Shown piece by piece: positions 27,025 to 36,470 of a stretch of DNA of 64,000 nucleotides. This DNA is from Algihabitans sp965233705 (GTDB taxonomy: Bacteria; Pseudomonadota; Alphaproteobacteria; Kiloniellales; DSM-21159), in assembly GCA_965233705.1 (NCBI GenBank), contig CBDDTF010000003.1, positions 310,001-374,000 on the forward strand. Reading direction: 5' to 3'. A program made the translations under genes and the position numbers. The notes under the pieces were generated by a model that saw only the letters and a list, made by a program, of their open reading frames with translations, was not told where the DNA came from and searched no databases. Each line of letters begins with the position of its first letter. The stretch's first letter is position 1.

Positions 27025-28104
27025 ATGTCCGCCGACACCTCTACCGCCGGCGCCGCGCCCGGCGGCATCGGCTTCTTCGAGAAGTGGCTGAGCGTCTGGG
27101 TCGCCCTGGCGATCGGCGCCGGCCTGCTGCTCGGCAATCTGGCGCCGGCCTTGTTCGAGACCCTGGCCGGCTGGGAGGTCGCCAAGGTCAACCTGGTGGT
27201 GGCCGTGCTGATCTGGGCGATGGTCTACCCGATGATGGTGGCCGTCGACTTCGCCAGCCTGCGCCACATCGGCGACCGGCCGAAGGGGCTGGTCATCACC
27301 GTTGCCGTCAACTGGGTGGTCAAGCCCTTCACCATGGCGGCGCTCGGCGTGGTGTTCTTCGAAGTGCTCTTCGCCGACTTGATCGCGCCGGCCGACGCGC
27401 AGCAGTACATCGCCGGCCTGATCCTGCTGGGGGCGGCGCCCTGCACGGCCATGGTCTTCGTCTGGTCGCAGCTCACCCGCGGCGACGCGACCTATACGCT
27501 GGTGCAGGTCTCGGTGAACGACGTCATCATGGTCTTCGCCTTCGCGCCGATCGTCGCGCTGCTGCTCGGCGTGACCGACATCGCGGTGCCGTGGGACACG
27601 CTGCTGCTCTCGGTCGGGCTCTACGTGGTCGTACCGCTGATCGCCGGCTACGTCACCCGCCGCTACCTGACCGGCCACGCCGCGCGCGGGGAAAGCGGCG
27701 AAGCGGCGGTGCAGCGCTTCACCGCCGGGATCAAGCCGGTGTCGGTGCTGGGGCTGCTGGCGACGGTCGTCCTACTGTTCGGCTTCCAGGGCGAGACGAT
27801 CCTGGCCCAGCCGGTCGTGATCGCGCTGATCGCCGTGCCGCTGCTGATCCAGTCCTACGGCATCTTCTTCCTGGCCTACGCCGCCGCCTGGGCCTGGCGC
27901 GTGCCCTTCAAGGTGGCCGCGCCCTGCGCCCTGATCGGCACCTCCAACTTCTTCGAGCTGGCCGTCGCCGTCGCCATCAGCCTGTTCGGGCTGAACTCCG
28001 GCGCGGCCTTGGCCACGGTGGTCGGCGTGCTGGTCGAGGTGCCGGTGATGCTCTCGCTGGTCGCCTTCGCCAACCGCACGCGCGGCGTCTTCCCGAAGAG
28101 CTGA
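27025..28104 (+). CDS. acr3: ACR3 family arsenite efflux transporter
   Basis: A 359-residue integral membrane protein with about ten hydrophobic segments. The conserved functional cysteine is Cys140 in LGAAPCTAMVFVWS, and the second conserved region is APCALIGTSNFFELAVA. It exports arsenite by proton exchange and completes an arsR-arsC-acr3 operon (25-base gap after arsC). Databases often label the same family ArsB, but the sequence is of the ACR3 fold. Confidence 0.95.
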   Translation: MSADTSTAGAAPGGIGFFEKWLSVWVALAIGAGLLLGNLAPALFETLAGWEVAKVNLVVAVLIWAMVYPMMVAVDFASLRHIGDRPKGLVITVAVNWVVKPFTMAALGVVFFEVLFADLIAPADAQQYIAGLILLGAAPCTAMVFVWSQLTRGDATYTLVQVSVNDVIMVFAFAPIVALLLGVTDIAVPWDTLLLSVGLYVVVPLIAGYVTRRYLTGHAARGESGEAAVQRFTAGIKPVSVLGLLATVVLLFGFQGETILAQPVVIALIAVPLLIQSYGIFFLAYAAAWAWRVPFKVAAPCALIGTSNFFELAVAVAISLFGLNSGAALATVVGVLVEVPVMLSLVAFANRTRGVFPKS

Positions 28105-28240
28105 GCACGGCGGCGGCGCCATTCCGGCGTGCGCGGCGGGCCTGGCGGCCCGGTCCGGCCGAGCGGCTTGCCAGGCCGGCCGCTGCGGGGCATGGTGCGC
28201 GCCGTCCAGCCCCTCCCCCGCGAGACCGTACTCTTTGCCG

Positions 28241-29692
28241 ATGGATACCCCACAGCCCGAGCCGGCGGTTGCCGAAATCCTCGGATTCCTGACCCGTGGC
28301 TACCCCCAGACCGCGGCCGAGCGCGCCGCCAACCTGCTGGCCGAGCAGCCCGAGCATGCCGAGGCCCAGCGCCTGTACGGCGTGGCGCTGTTCCGCCTGC
28401 GCCAGCCCGACGCGGCGATCGCGGCCCTGACCCGTGCGGTGGAGCTGGCGCCGGACTCGCCCACGGCCGCCTGGGGACTGGCCGAGGCCCTGCAGTCGGC
28501 CGGCCGGCCGGCGGAGTCCGAAGCGGTGCTGTTGCGCCTGTTGGAGCGCCGTCCGGACGATGCGGTGGCGCTGGTCTTCCTGGCGCGCCTGCGCCTGGAG
28601 GCCGGCGAGACCGAGGCGGCCTACGACCTCGCCCGACGCGCCCTGGCTGCGGACCCGGAGGTGGAGGGCGGGCGCCGGCTGCTGGCGCTGCTCGCCTACC
28701 GCCGCGGGGCCCTGGCCGAGGCGGCCGAGCTGCTGCTGGCCTTGCGCGGCGCGGGCGAGGCCGATCCGGGCTGCCTGCTGGCGCGCAGCCTCTACGCCCT
28801 TGGCCGCAACGGCGAGCTGGCGAAGCTGCCGCCGGCGGCGGCGCCGGCCCAGCGCCACAACGAGGCGGTGCTGCTGGCGCTGGCCGCCTGGCGCGCGAAT
28901 CGCCCCGAGGTGGCCGCCCGCGCCCTGGACCTGGCGGGGGAGGAGGCGGGCGCGCTGGCCGGCGAGACCTCGGTGCGGCCCTACGTCACCCTGGCCGACC
29001 TGCTGCGCCAGGTGTTGCGGCACCGCGCCGCGCAGCCGGCCCTCTACGAGGGCGAGGTCTCGGCCCTGATCGCGGTGATCGGCGATGCCCATGGCATCAC
29101 CACCGGCCATCTGGTGGTGCCCTGGCGCGCGGGGCGGGCGCTGCTGCTGCCCGAACCGCTGCTGGAGGCGGCGCCGTCGGACCTGCTGGCCGAGACGCCC
29201 GGCCCGCTGCTGGCGGCCTTCCAGGCCGCCTTCGAGCGCCTGCCCAAGGGCGCGCAGCCGGCCGTCTGCCTGGGCGAGCTCGACCTGCGGCTGACCCAGG
29301 GGCTGTTCTCGCGGCTGCACGGCCGCAGCGAGACCGAGCTGCTGCGCCAGGTTCAGGAGCTGGCCAGCAAGCTGGCCGAGCTGGTCGCCGCCGAGGGACG
29401 GGCGCGCGGCGTCACGCCGATCCTGCTGACCCCGCCGGCCAGCAACGCGCCGCTGAGCCTGATCAAGGAGGCGCAGCGTGGCCGCTTCCTCGCCGCCCAC
29501 AAGCGCTTCGCCGAGACCCTGCGGCAGGCCGCCGCCCGGCTGGGGCTGCCGCTGGTCGACCTGCGCGCCGTCACCCTCTCGGGCGAGCGGGTGCAGGCGC
29601 GCCACTACATCGACACCAACCACCTCTGGCCGGAGGCCGTCGTCGAGGCCTTCACCCGCCAGGCCGTTCTTCCGGAGCAAGGTTCCTCATGA
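28241..29692 (+). CDS. TPR repeat protein with a C-terminal SGNH-hydrolase-like region
   Basis: A 483-residue protein. The first about 220 residues are tetratricopeptide-like helical repeats (PEHAEAQRLYGVALFRL, DSPTAAWGLAEALQSAG). The C-terminal half has features of an SGNH or AlgX/DltD-like fold, with PILLTPPASNAPLSLI and a late HYIDTNHLWPEAVVEAF resembling the Asp/His end of such enzymes. The N-terminal Ser motif is not obvious, so catalysis is uncertain. No signal peptide is seen. Its stop overlaps the purB ATG, so the two are co-translated. Confidence 0.6.
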   Translation: MDTPQPEPAVAEILGFLTRGYPQTAAERAANLLAEQPEHAEAQRLYGVALFRLRQPDAAIAALTRAVELAPDSPTAAWGLAEALQSAGRPAESEAVLLRLLERRPDDAVALVFLARLRLEAGETEAAYDLARRALAADPEVEGGRRLLALLAYRRGALAEAAELLLALRGAGEADPGCLLARSLYALGRNGELAKLPPAAAPAQRHNEAVLLALAAWRANRPEVAARALDLAGEEAGALAGETSVRPYVTLADLLRQVLRHRAAQPALYEGEVSALIAVIGDAHGITTGHLVVPWRAGRALLLPEPLLEAAPSDLLAETPGPLLAAFQAAFERLPKGAQPAVCLGELDLRLTQGLFSRLHGRSETELLRQVQELASKLAELVAAEGRARGVTPILLTPPASNAPLSLIKEAQRGRFLAAHKRFAETLRQAAARLGLPLVDLRAVTLSGERVQARHYIDTNHLWPEAVVEAFTRQAVLPEQGSS

Positions 29693-30999
29693 TTCCCCGC
29701 TACAGCCGGCCGGAGATGGCCGAGATCTGGTCGCCCGCCAGCCGCTACCGCATCTGGTTCGAGATCGAGGCCCATGCCTGCGACGGACTGGCCGCGCTCG
29801 GCGTCATCCCGCGCGAGGCGGCGGCGGCCGTCTGGGAGAAGGGGCAGCCCCTGCTCGACGGCTGGAGCGAGGCCGACACCGCCAAGGTCGAGGAGATCGA
29901 GGCGGAAACCCGCCACGACGTCATCGCCTTCCTGACCTACCTGGCCCAGGCGGTCGGCGAGCCGGCCCGCTTCGTACACCAGGGCATGACCTCCTCCGAC
30001 CTGCTGGACACCACCCTGGCCGTGCAGCTCAGCCGCGCCGCCGACCTGCTGCTGGCCGACCTGGACCGCCTGCTGGCGGCGCTGCAGGCGCGCGCCGAGG
30101 AGCACAAGCACACGGTCTGCATCGGCCGCAGCCACGGCATCCAGGCCGAGCCCACCACCTTCGGCCTGAAACTGGCCGGGCACTACGCCGCCTTCGCGCG
30201 CTGCCGCGCCCGGCTGGAGGCGGCGCGCGCGGAAGTCGCCACCTGCGCCATTTCCGGTGCGGTCGGCACCTTCGCCAACATCGACCCCGCCGTGGAGGCG
30301 CACGTGGCCGCCAAGCTCGGCCTGACGCCGGAGCCGGTCTCCACCCAGGTCATCCCGCGCGACCGCCACGCCGCCTTCTTCGCCGCGCTCGGCGTGGTCG
30401 CGGCCTGCGTCGAGAACCTGGCGACCGAGATCCGCCACCTGCAGCGCACCGAGGTGCGCGAGGCGGAGGAGTACTTTGCGCCGGGCCAGAAGGGCTCCTC
30501 GGCCATGCCGCACAAGCGCAACCCGGTGCTGACCGAGAACCTGACGGGGCTGGCGCGCATGGTGCGCGCCTACGTCACGCCGGCGCTGGAGAACGTCACC
30601 CTCTGGCACGAGCGGGACATCTCCCACTCCTCGGTCGAGCGGATGATCGGGCCGGACGCGACCGTCACCCTGGACTTCGCCCTCAACCGCCTGGCCGGGG
30701 TGATCGAGAAGCTGCTGGTCTATCCCGAGGCCATGCAGGCCAACCTGGACCGCCTGGGCGGCCTGGTGCACTCCCAGCGCGTGCTGCTGGCGCTGACCCA
30801 GGCCGGCGTCAGCCGGGAGGAGGCCTACCGCCTCGTCCAGCGCAACGCCATGAAGGTCTGGGAGCAGGGCGCCGACTTCCTCGCCGAACTGAAGGCCGAC
30901 CCCGAGGTGCCGCTGGATGACGCGGCGCTGACGGCCTGCTTCGACCTCGGCTACCACACCAAGCGCGTCGACGAGATCTTCGCCCGCGTCTTCGCCTGA
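29689..30999 (+). CDS. purB: Adenylosuccinate lyase
   Basis: Catalyses two fumarate-releasing steps of purine synthesis (SAICAR to AICAR, adenylosuccinate to AMP). The 436-residue protein carries the signature SSAMPHKRNP near residue 270 and the catalytic His region MTSSDLLDTT near 100. RYSRPEMAEIW is the typical N-terminus. It starts at an ATG overlapping the stop of the TPR gene. Confidence 0.97.
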   Translation: MIPRYSRPEMAEIWSPASRYRIWFEIEAHACDGLAALGVIPREAAAAVWEKGQPLLDGWSEADTAKVEEIEAETRHDVIAFLTYLAQAVGEPARFVHQGMTSSDLLDTTLAVQLSRAADLLLADLDRLLAALQARAEEHKHTVCIGRSHGIQAEPTTFGLKLAGHYAAFARCRARLEAARAEVATCAISGAVGTFANIDPAVEAHVAAKLGLTPEPVSTQVIPRDRHAAFFAALGVVAACVENLATEIRHLQRTEVREAEEYFAPGQKGSSAMPHKRNPVLTENLTGLARMVRAYVTPALENVTLWHERDISHSSVERMIGPDATVTLDFALNRLAGVIEKLLVYPEAMQANLDRLGGLVHSQRVLLALTQAGVSREEAYRLVQRNAMKVWEQGADFLAELKADPEVPLDDAALTACFDLGYHTKRVDEIFARVFA

Positions 31000-31279
31000 C
31001 GTCGATCGGGCAGAAAGACCGCTGCCGCAGCCCGACGCCAGAATGCGGCGTTTCGATCCGGCGACGGGCCAAGGCGGGGTAGGCGGGCGGACCCCGCTCT
31101 GGCCGGCACCCGCCGCGGCCTTCGGCCCAGCGGGTGGGGCTGGCGGGTTCTCTCGCCATGGGGGAAAAGCCCCTCTGTCTCTCCCAATTAAGTGGTAATT
31201 TCAACCAAAAGAGGATAGTATTTCCTTTTATTGCGCCCGAACCGAGTGGGTCGGTGGGCGGAAGCAGGGAGAGGAGCGC
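31000..31279 (+). other. Intergenic region with hairpin and AT-rich promoter-like stretch
   Basis: This 280-base gap follows purB. A hairpin with arms ACCCGC and GCGGGT (31108-31135) may end the purB transcript. Bases about 31184-31232 are strikingly AT-rich for this genome and include TAGTAT (31216-31221), so they probably contain the promoter of the following secreted protein gene. No clear -35 can be picked. Confidence 0.45.
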
Positions 31280-31744
31280 ATGAGCACAGCCATCTGGACG
31301 GGGCTCTTGGCCGGGGCGCTGACCTTCGGTCTGGCCGGGGCGGCGCAGGCCGAGACCCAGGAGGGCAGCAGCAGCGTCACGCTGGACAAGATCTTCGCCG
31401 TCGAGCAGACCGGGTCGCCCGCGCCGGCCTTCGACTCCTTCTGCCGCGACGCCTTCGGCGACCGGCTGGGCAGCGAGGTGACGACCGACTGGCAGATCAA
31501 CCCGCAGACCCTGATCATGATCGCGCAGTCCGAGCTGTTCGGCGCCTCGGTGCTGCTGCACCCGCTGGGGATTTCCGGCAGCTACGTCTTCATGTCCGAC
31601 GGGGTGCCGGACAGCCTGGCGGAGATCGGCGTCGACCGCGTGATCTTCCATCTCAGCGAGGACTTCGACGACCCGGAGTCGGACGTGCTCTTCGACCTCG
31701 ACGCGGCCTTCAACTGCCTGCTGTCCAACAAGGACATGGGGTAG
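31280..31744 (+). CDS. Small secreted protein, function unknown
   Basis: A 154-residue protein with a signal peptide (hydrophobic residues 6-22, likely cut after AQA at 24). The mature part is acidic and has two cysteines (Cys56 and Cys147) that could form a disulfide in the periplasm. I do not recognise a family. It stands alone with its own AT-rich upstream region, convergent with the molybdopterin oxidoreductase gene. Confidence 0.65.
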   Translation: MSTAIWTGLLAGALTFGLAGAAQAETQEGSSSVTLDKIFAVEQTGSPAPAFDSFCRDAFGDRLGSEVTTDWQINPQTLIMIAQSELFGASVLLHPLGISGSYVFMSDGVPDSLAEIGVDRVIFHLSEDFDDPESDVLFDLDAAFNCLLSNKDMG

Positions 31745-31845
31745 GGCGGGGCGCGCCGGCCCGGGGGCGCCTTGTAGGGGGCGCAGCTCGCCAGGGCTCA
31801 CCTTGCGAGAACTGACCTTGCGAGACTTCCGGGCCGGCCTCCGGT

Positions 31846-33939
31846 CTACGCCGGCCGCAGCCAGACCGCGGTGTCGTGGAAGACGGCGCCGCCGCGCGGG
31901 GCGCCGCTGTCGGCGCTGACCAGGAGGTTGACGCCGATCCCCTCCTCGAAGGCGGCGTTGGGCCAGATCGATTCGACCACCAGCACGTCGGGCTGCAGCC
32001 CGTCGAAGGGCCGCACCGGCAGCACCAGCGAGCCGCGCGCGTTGCCCAGGCGCGCCCGCTGCCCCTCCCTCAGCCCCAGCCGGGCGCAGGTCTCGGGGTG
32101 GACCAGCACCTCCGGCCGCTCCTCGCGCGCCTGCGAGCCCGGCGTCTCGGTGAAGCTGGTGTTGAGGTAGCTGCGCGCCGGCGCCGCCACCAGGCGGAAG
32201 GGCGTCGCGGCGTCGCCGCTATCGTAGACCCGCCAGTGGTCGGGCAAGAGCGGCATCTCCGCCCCGCCGGGCCCGAGCGGCGCCGCCAGGCCGCGCCAGT
32301 CGGGGGCGAAGCGGAAGCGGCCGTCCGGCTGCGGAAAGCCGTCCAGGAAGTGGGCCGCGTCGAAGGGCTCGGCGCAGTCGAGGCCGCCCATGGCGTGGAC
32401 CGCCTCGGCCCCGGGATGGCCGGAGGCGCGGAAGGTGGCGTCGATCAGCTCCCAGGCGCTCATCGCGAAGCCGGGATGCGCGGCGCCGACCCGTTCGGCC
32501 AGGGCGCAGATCACCTCGTGGTTGGAGCGGCAGTCGTCGGGCGCCTCGATCACCGCCTTGGCCACCTGCAGGAAGGTGTGGCCGCTGGCGGTGTAGTAGT
32601 CGTCGTGCTCCAAGAACATGGTGGCCGGCAGCACCACGTCGGCCATCGCCGCCGTCTCGGTCAGGAACTGCTCGTGCACGGCGACGAAGAGGTCGTCGCG
32701 CGCCAGGCCGTCGCGGCACTTGGCGGACTCCGGGCAGACCACGGCGGGGTTGGTGTTCTGCACGAAGAGCGCGGTGACCGGCGGACCGTCGCCCAGGTCG
32801 CGGCGGTCGCCGGTGAGCACCGGGCCGAAGCGCGACTGGTCGAGCCAGCGCGCCGGCCGCGCGTCGCGCGCGTCCAGTCCCTCGATCAGGGTCTTGTCCA
32901 GGTGGTAGATCGCGCCGTTGCCCCAGAGCGCGCCGCCGCCCGCGACCCGCCAGGCGCCGGTGACCGCCGGCAGGCAGGAGACGGCGTGCAGGTTGGCGGC
33001 GCCGTTGCGCGCGCGCGAGAAGCCGTAGCCGACGCGGATGAAGCTCTTTTTCGTGCTGCCGTAGAGGCGGGCGAAGTCCTCGATCTGCGCCGCCGACAGG
33101 CCGGTGATCGGCGCCGCCCAGTCGGGGCCGCGCGCGGCGAAGTGCGCCTCGGCGGCGGCGTCCCAGTCGGTGTAGCGCGCCAGGTAGTCGCGGTCGGCCA
33201 GGCCGTCGCGCAGCAGCACGTGGACCACCGCGCAGGCCAGCGCGGCGTCGCTGCCGGGCTTGAGGGCGAGGTGCAGATCGGCCTGGGACGCCGTGCCGGT
33301 GCGGTAGGGGTCGACCACCACCAGCTTGGCGCCGCGGCCCTTGCGGGCCTTGGCAATGTGGGTCATCACGTTGACCTGGGTGGAGACCGGATTGCCGCCC
33401 CAGACCACCACCAGGTCGGACTGCGCGATCTCGCGCGCGTCGACGCCCTTCTTGGCGCCGACCCCGGCCAGCCAGCCGGACTCGGCCAGGGTGGTGCAGA
33501 TGGTCGACCACTGGCGCGAATAGCCCTTGGCGTGACGCAGCCGCTCGATGCCGTCGCGCTGCACATGGCCCATGGTGCCGGCGTAGAAGTAGGGCCAGAC
33601 CGCCTCGGGCCCGTGGCGCTGCTCGGCCCGCAGCAGCCCCTCGGCCACCAGGTCGAGCGCGGCCTCCCAGGAAATCTCCTCGAAGGCGGCGCGGCCGACG
33701 CCCTTGTCGCCGACCCGGCGCAGCGGCCTGGTCAGGCGCTCCGGGTGGTGCGCCCGCTCGGCATAGCGCGCCACCTTGGCGCAGATCACGCCGGCCGTGT
33801 AGGGGTTGTCGCGCCGCCCGCGCACCTTGCCGATGCGCCGCGCGTCGAGCAGCTCGACCTCCAGCGCGCAGGTGGAGGGGCAGTCGTGCGGGCAGACGCT
33901 GGGGGCCCAGGCTTGGGCGGAGGAGGCATCCAGGGGCAT
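31846..33939 (-). CDS. Molybdopterin oxidoreductase, DMSO reductase superfamily
   Basis: A 697-residue molybdenum enzyme. The N-terminal [4Fe-4S] ligands are Cys16, Cys20, Cys24 (CPHDCPSTC) and Cys53. Central cofactor-binding motifs include VVVWGGNPVSTQ and VVVDPYRTGTASQADLHL, and the C-terminal molydopterin-dinucleotide domain has RSYLNTSFTE. There is no twin-arginine signal, so it is cytoplasmic. No electron-transfer subunit or chaperone is nearby. The start ATG at 33939 puts the cluster at the usual place. It is the last gene of the dctPQM-SDR cluster; the substrate is unknown. Confidence 0.9.
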   Translation of the reverse strand: MPLDASSAQAWAPSVCPHDCPSTCALEVELLDARRIGKVRGRRDNPYTAGVICAKVARYAERAHHPERLTRPLRRVGDKGVGRAAFEEISWEAALDLVAEGLLRAEQRHGPEAVWPYFYAGTMGHVQRDGIERLRHAKGYSRQWSTICTTLAESGWLAGVGAKKGVDAREIAQSDLVVVWGGNPVSTQVNVMTHIAKARKGRGAKLVVVDPYRTGTASQADLHLALKPGSDAALACAVVHVLLRDGLADRDYLARYTDWDAAAEAHFAARGPDWAAPITGLSAAQIEDFARLYGSTKKSFIRVGYGFSRARNGAANLHAVSCLPAVTGAWRVAGGGALWGNGAIYHLDKTLIEGLDARDARPARWLDQSRFGPVLTGDRRDLGDGPPVTALFVQNTNPAVVCPESAKCRDGLARDDLFVAVHEQFLTETAAMADVVLPATMFLEHDDYYTASGHTFLQVAKAVIEAPDDCRSNHEVICALAERVGAAHPGFAMSAWELIDATFRASGHPGAEAVHAMGGLDCAEPFDAAHFLDGFPQPDGRFRFAPDWRGLAAPLGPGGAEMPLLPDHWRVYDSGDAATPFRLVAAPARSYLNTSFTETPGSQAREERPEVLVHPETCARLGLREGQRARLGNARGSLVLPVRPFDGLQPDVLVVESIWPNAAFEEGIGVNLLVSADSGAPRGGAVFHDTAVWLRPA

Positions 33940-33988
33940 GGCGACAGGATAGGGCCGGCGCCGCCGGCGCCGCAATGCGCGAAACCGC

Positions 33989-34071
33989 GTGTCGGCCGTC
34001 CCCCGTGTCGGCCGTCCCCCGTGTCGGCCGTCCCCCCGTGTCGGCCGTCCCCCCGTGTCGGCCGTCCCCCC
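33989..34071. repeat. 16-17 bp tandem repeat, five copies
   Basis: GTGTCGGCCGTCCCCC repeats at 33989, 34005, 34021, 34038 and 34055. The C run grows from five to six in the last three copies. It fills most of the gap between the SDR stop (34075) and the oxidoreductase start (33939). Such a GC tract could slip during replication. Confidence 0.95.
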
Positions 34072-34074
34072 GTG

Positions 34075-34923
34075 TCACCCGCCCTTGGTCCGGTCCCGCC
34101 AGTCGGCCCATTCCGCGTCGGTCAGTTCCGACAAGAGGTTGAACTGGCCGGCGCCGGCCAGCCACTCGCCGCCGTCGATGGTCACCACCTCGCCGGTGAC
34201 ATAGCCCGCGCCGTCGGCCACCAGATAGCTCGCCAGGTCGGCCAGCTCGCGGTGGTCGCCGAAGCGCTTCAGCGGGATCTTGTCGTGCCACAGGCGGTCG
34301 ATCCGCTGGTTGGGGATCAGCCGCGACCAGGCGCCCTCGGTCGGGAAGGGGCCGGGGGCGATGGCGTTGAGCCGGATGCCGTGCGGTCCCCATTCCACCG
34401 CCAGGCTGCGGGTCATGGCCAGCACGCCGGCCTTGGCCGCGGCCGAGGGCAGCACGTAGGCCGAGCCGGTCCAGGCATAGGAGGTGACGATCGACAGCAC
34501 CGTGCCGGGCCGGCCCGCGGCGATCCAGCGCCGCCCGGCCTCCAGCGTGACGTAGGCGGTGCCGTGCAGGACGATGTTGACCACGGCGTCGAAGGCGCGG
34601 TGGCTCAGCGTCTCGCTCTTCGCCGCGAAGTTGCCGGCGGCGTTGTTGACCAGGATGTCGAGACCGCCCAGCCGTTCCCAGCAGGCGTCCAGCAGGGCGC
34701 TCACCTGGTCGGGGTCGCGGAGGTCGCAGGCCTGCCAGGCAACACGCCCGGGAAAGTCGGCCGCGAACTGGCCGGCGGTTTCCTCCAGCACCTCCGGGCG
34801 GCGGCCGCAGATCATCAGCCGGCCGCCCAGCTCCAGAAAGCGCCGGCCCATCGACTTGCCGAGGCCGGTGCCGCCGCCGGTGATCAGGATGCGCTTGTCG
34901 GCCAGCAGGTCGGTCTGGAACAC
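34075..34923 (-). CDS. SDR family oxidoreductase, 2,4-dienoyl-CoA reductase-like
   Basis: A 282-residue SDR with the nucleotide-binding motif TGGGTGLG and NNAAGNF. The usual active-site Tyr of YxxxK is replaced by Ser (SAAAKAGV), as in the 2,4-dienoyl-CoA reductase branch, where other residues do the chemistry. That family removes double bonds from unsaturated fatty acyl-CoAs. The GTG start at 34923 is preceded by GAGG. It lies 59 bases after dctM and upstream of the molybdopterin oxidoreductase, probably in the same transcript. Confidence 0.82.
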   Translation of the reverse strand: MFQTDLLADKRILITGGGTGLGKSMGRRFLELGGRLMICGRRPEVLEETAGQFAADFPGRVAWQACDLRDPDQVSALLDACWERLGGLDILVNNAAGNFAAKSETLSHRAFDAVVNIVLHGTAYVTLEAGRRWIAAGRPGTVLSIVTSYAWTGSAYVLPSAAAKAGVLAMTRSLAVEWGPHGIRLNAIAPGPFPTEGAWSRLIPNQRIDRLWHDKIPLKRFGDHRELADLASYLVADGAGYVTGEVVTIDGGEWLAGAGQFNLLSELTDAEWADWRDRTKGG

Positions 34924-34982
34924 CGCGGTCACCTCATTGGTCTGGCAGGGATCTTGGGACTGGCACGGGCCCTCCGGCCCGG

Positions 34983-36380
34983 TCAGCGCACGATTTCGGG
35001 GCCCATCAGGGTGGTGGGCAGGTAGGTCGACACCCAGGGCACGTAGGTGACGATGATCAGGAAGGTCATCAGGATCGCCAGCCAGGGCAGCGCCGCGCGC
35101 ACCACCTGCAGCACCGACATGCCGGTGATTCCCGAGGTGACGAAAAGGTTCAGCCCGACCGGCGGGGTGATCATGCCGATTTCCATGTTGACCACCATGA
35201 CGATGCCCAGGTGGATCGGGTCGATGCCCAGCTCGATGGCGATCGGGAAAACCACCGGCGCCACGATCAGCAGCAGGCCCGACGGCTCCATGAACTGTCC
35301 GCCGATCAGCAGCAGCAGGTTGACCACCACCAGGAACATCCAGGGCTGCAGCCCGGCCTGGACGAAGGTCTCGGTGATGACCTGCGGAATCCGCTCGGTG
35401 GTCAGCACGTGGGCGAACAGCAGGGCGTTGGCGATGATGAACATCAGCATCAGCGTCACCCGCGCCGCCTCGACCAGCACCTTGCGCGTGTCCGCATGCA
35501 CGCAGCCGGGCAGGAAGCCGACCAGGGTGGCGAGGCTGTTGCGCAGCACCGCCGCCGGCAGGCCCTCGCCCGGATGGCGCCAGGGCACCTCCTTGAGCGG
35601 GCCGAGGTCGCGGTAGACGAAGACGGCGATCAGGAAGGAGTAGACGGCGGCCACCGCCGCCGCCTCGGTCGGGGTGAAGATGCCGCCGTAGATGCCGCCC
35701 AGGATGATGACGATGAGGAACAGGCCCCAGCCGGCGTCGGCCGCCGAGGCCAGCACCTCGCCGAAGCCCTGCCAAGGCTGCCGGGGCAGGCCGCGGCGCA
35801 CCGCGGCGATGTAGATGCCGATCATCAGCATCAGCCCGGCCAGCGCGCCGGGGATCACCCCGGCCAGGAACATGCGCCCGACCGAGACGTCGGTGGCCGC
35901 CGCATAGACCACCATGACGATCGACGGCGGGATCAGGATGCCCAGGGTGCCGGCGTTGCAGATGACGCCGGCGGCGAAGTCGCGGGTGTAGCCGACCTGG
36001 CGCATGCCGGCGATGACGATCGAGCCGATCGCCACCACCGTGGCCGGCGAGGAGCCGCTGAGCGCGGCGAAGAGCATGCAGGCGAAGACGCCGGCCATGG
36101 CCAGGCCGCCGCGGAAGGAGCCGACGCAGGCGATGGCGAAGCGGATGATGCGCTGGGCCACGCCGCCGGTCGACAGGAAGGTGGAGGAGAGGATGAAGAA
36201 GGGAATGGCGAGCAGCGTGTAGTGCTCCATCGCCTCGAACAGCTTCAGCGCGATGGAGGCCAGCGAGTCGTCGCTGAACACCAGGATGATGGTCAGGCTG
36301 GACAGCCCGAGCGCCACGGCGATGGGCACGCCGAGCAGCAGCAGCAGCAAGACCAGCACGAACAGCAGAATGGATTCCAC
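34983..36380 (-). CDS. dctM: TRAP transporter large permease
   Basis: A 465-residue DctM subunit with about 12 membrane helices. Typical stretches are AIPFFILSSTFLSTGGVAQR, FAALSGSSPATVVAIGSI and ITPPVGLNLFV. It is the transport channel that uses the sodium gradient with DctQ and the periplasmic DctP. Gene order dctP-dctQ-dctM is normal. Confidence 0.95.
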   Translation of the reverse strand: MESILLFVLVLLLLLLGVPIAVALGLSSLTIILVFSDDSLASIALKLFEAMEHYTLLAIPFFILSSTFLSTGGVAQRIIRFAIACVGSFRGGLAMAGVFACMLFAALSGSSPATVVAIGSIVIAGMRQVGYTRDFAAGVICNAGTLGILIPPSIVMVVYAAATDVSVGRMFLAGVIPGALAGLMLMIGIYIAAVRRGLPRQPWQGFGEVLASAADAGWGLFLIVIILGGIYGGIFTPTEAAAVAAVYSFLIAVFVYRDLGPLKEVPWRHPGEGLPAAVLRNSLATLVGFLPGCVHADTRKVLVEAARVTLMLMFIIANALLFAHVLTTERIPQVITETFVQAGLQPWMFLVVVNLLLLIGGQFMEPSGLLLIVAPVVFPIAIELGIDPIHLGIVMVVNMEIGMITPPVGLNLFVTSGITGMSVLQVVRAALPWLAILMTFLIIVTYVPWVSTYLPTTLMGPEIVR

Positions 36381-36440
36381 GCCCTCAGTCCCCCGACTTC
36401 ATGCGCCGCCGGCCCGGCCCTCCGCCCGCCAGTCCGTCAG

Positions 36441-36470
36441 CCGACCTCAGCCCACCTCAGCTCACCTCAG
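36441..36470. repeat. 10-bp tandem repeat between dctQ and dctM
   Basis: Three units ending in ACCTCAG (36441-36450, 36451-36460, 36461-36470) overlap the dctQ stop codon at 36467-36469 and extend into the gap before dctM. Confidence 0.75.

Noticed and set aside
33989..34071. Possible CRISPR array
   Set aside because: The 16-17 bp units are directly adjacent with no spacers, and no cas genes are present. It is a simple tandem repeat.
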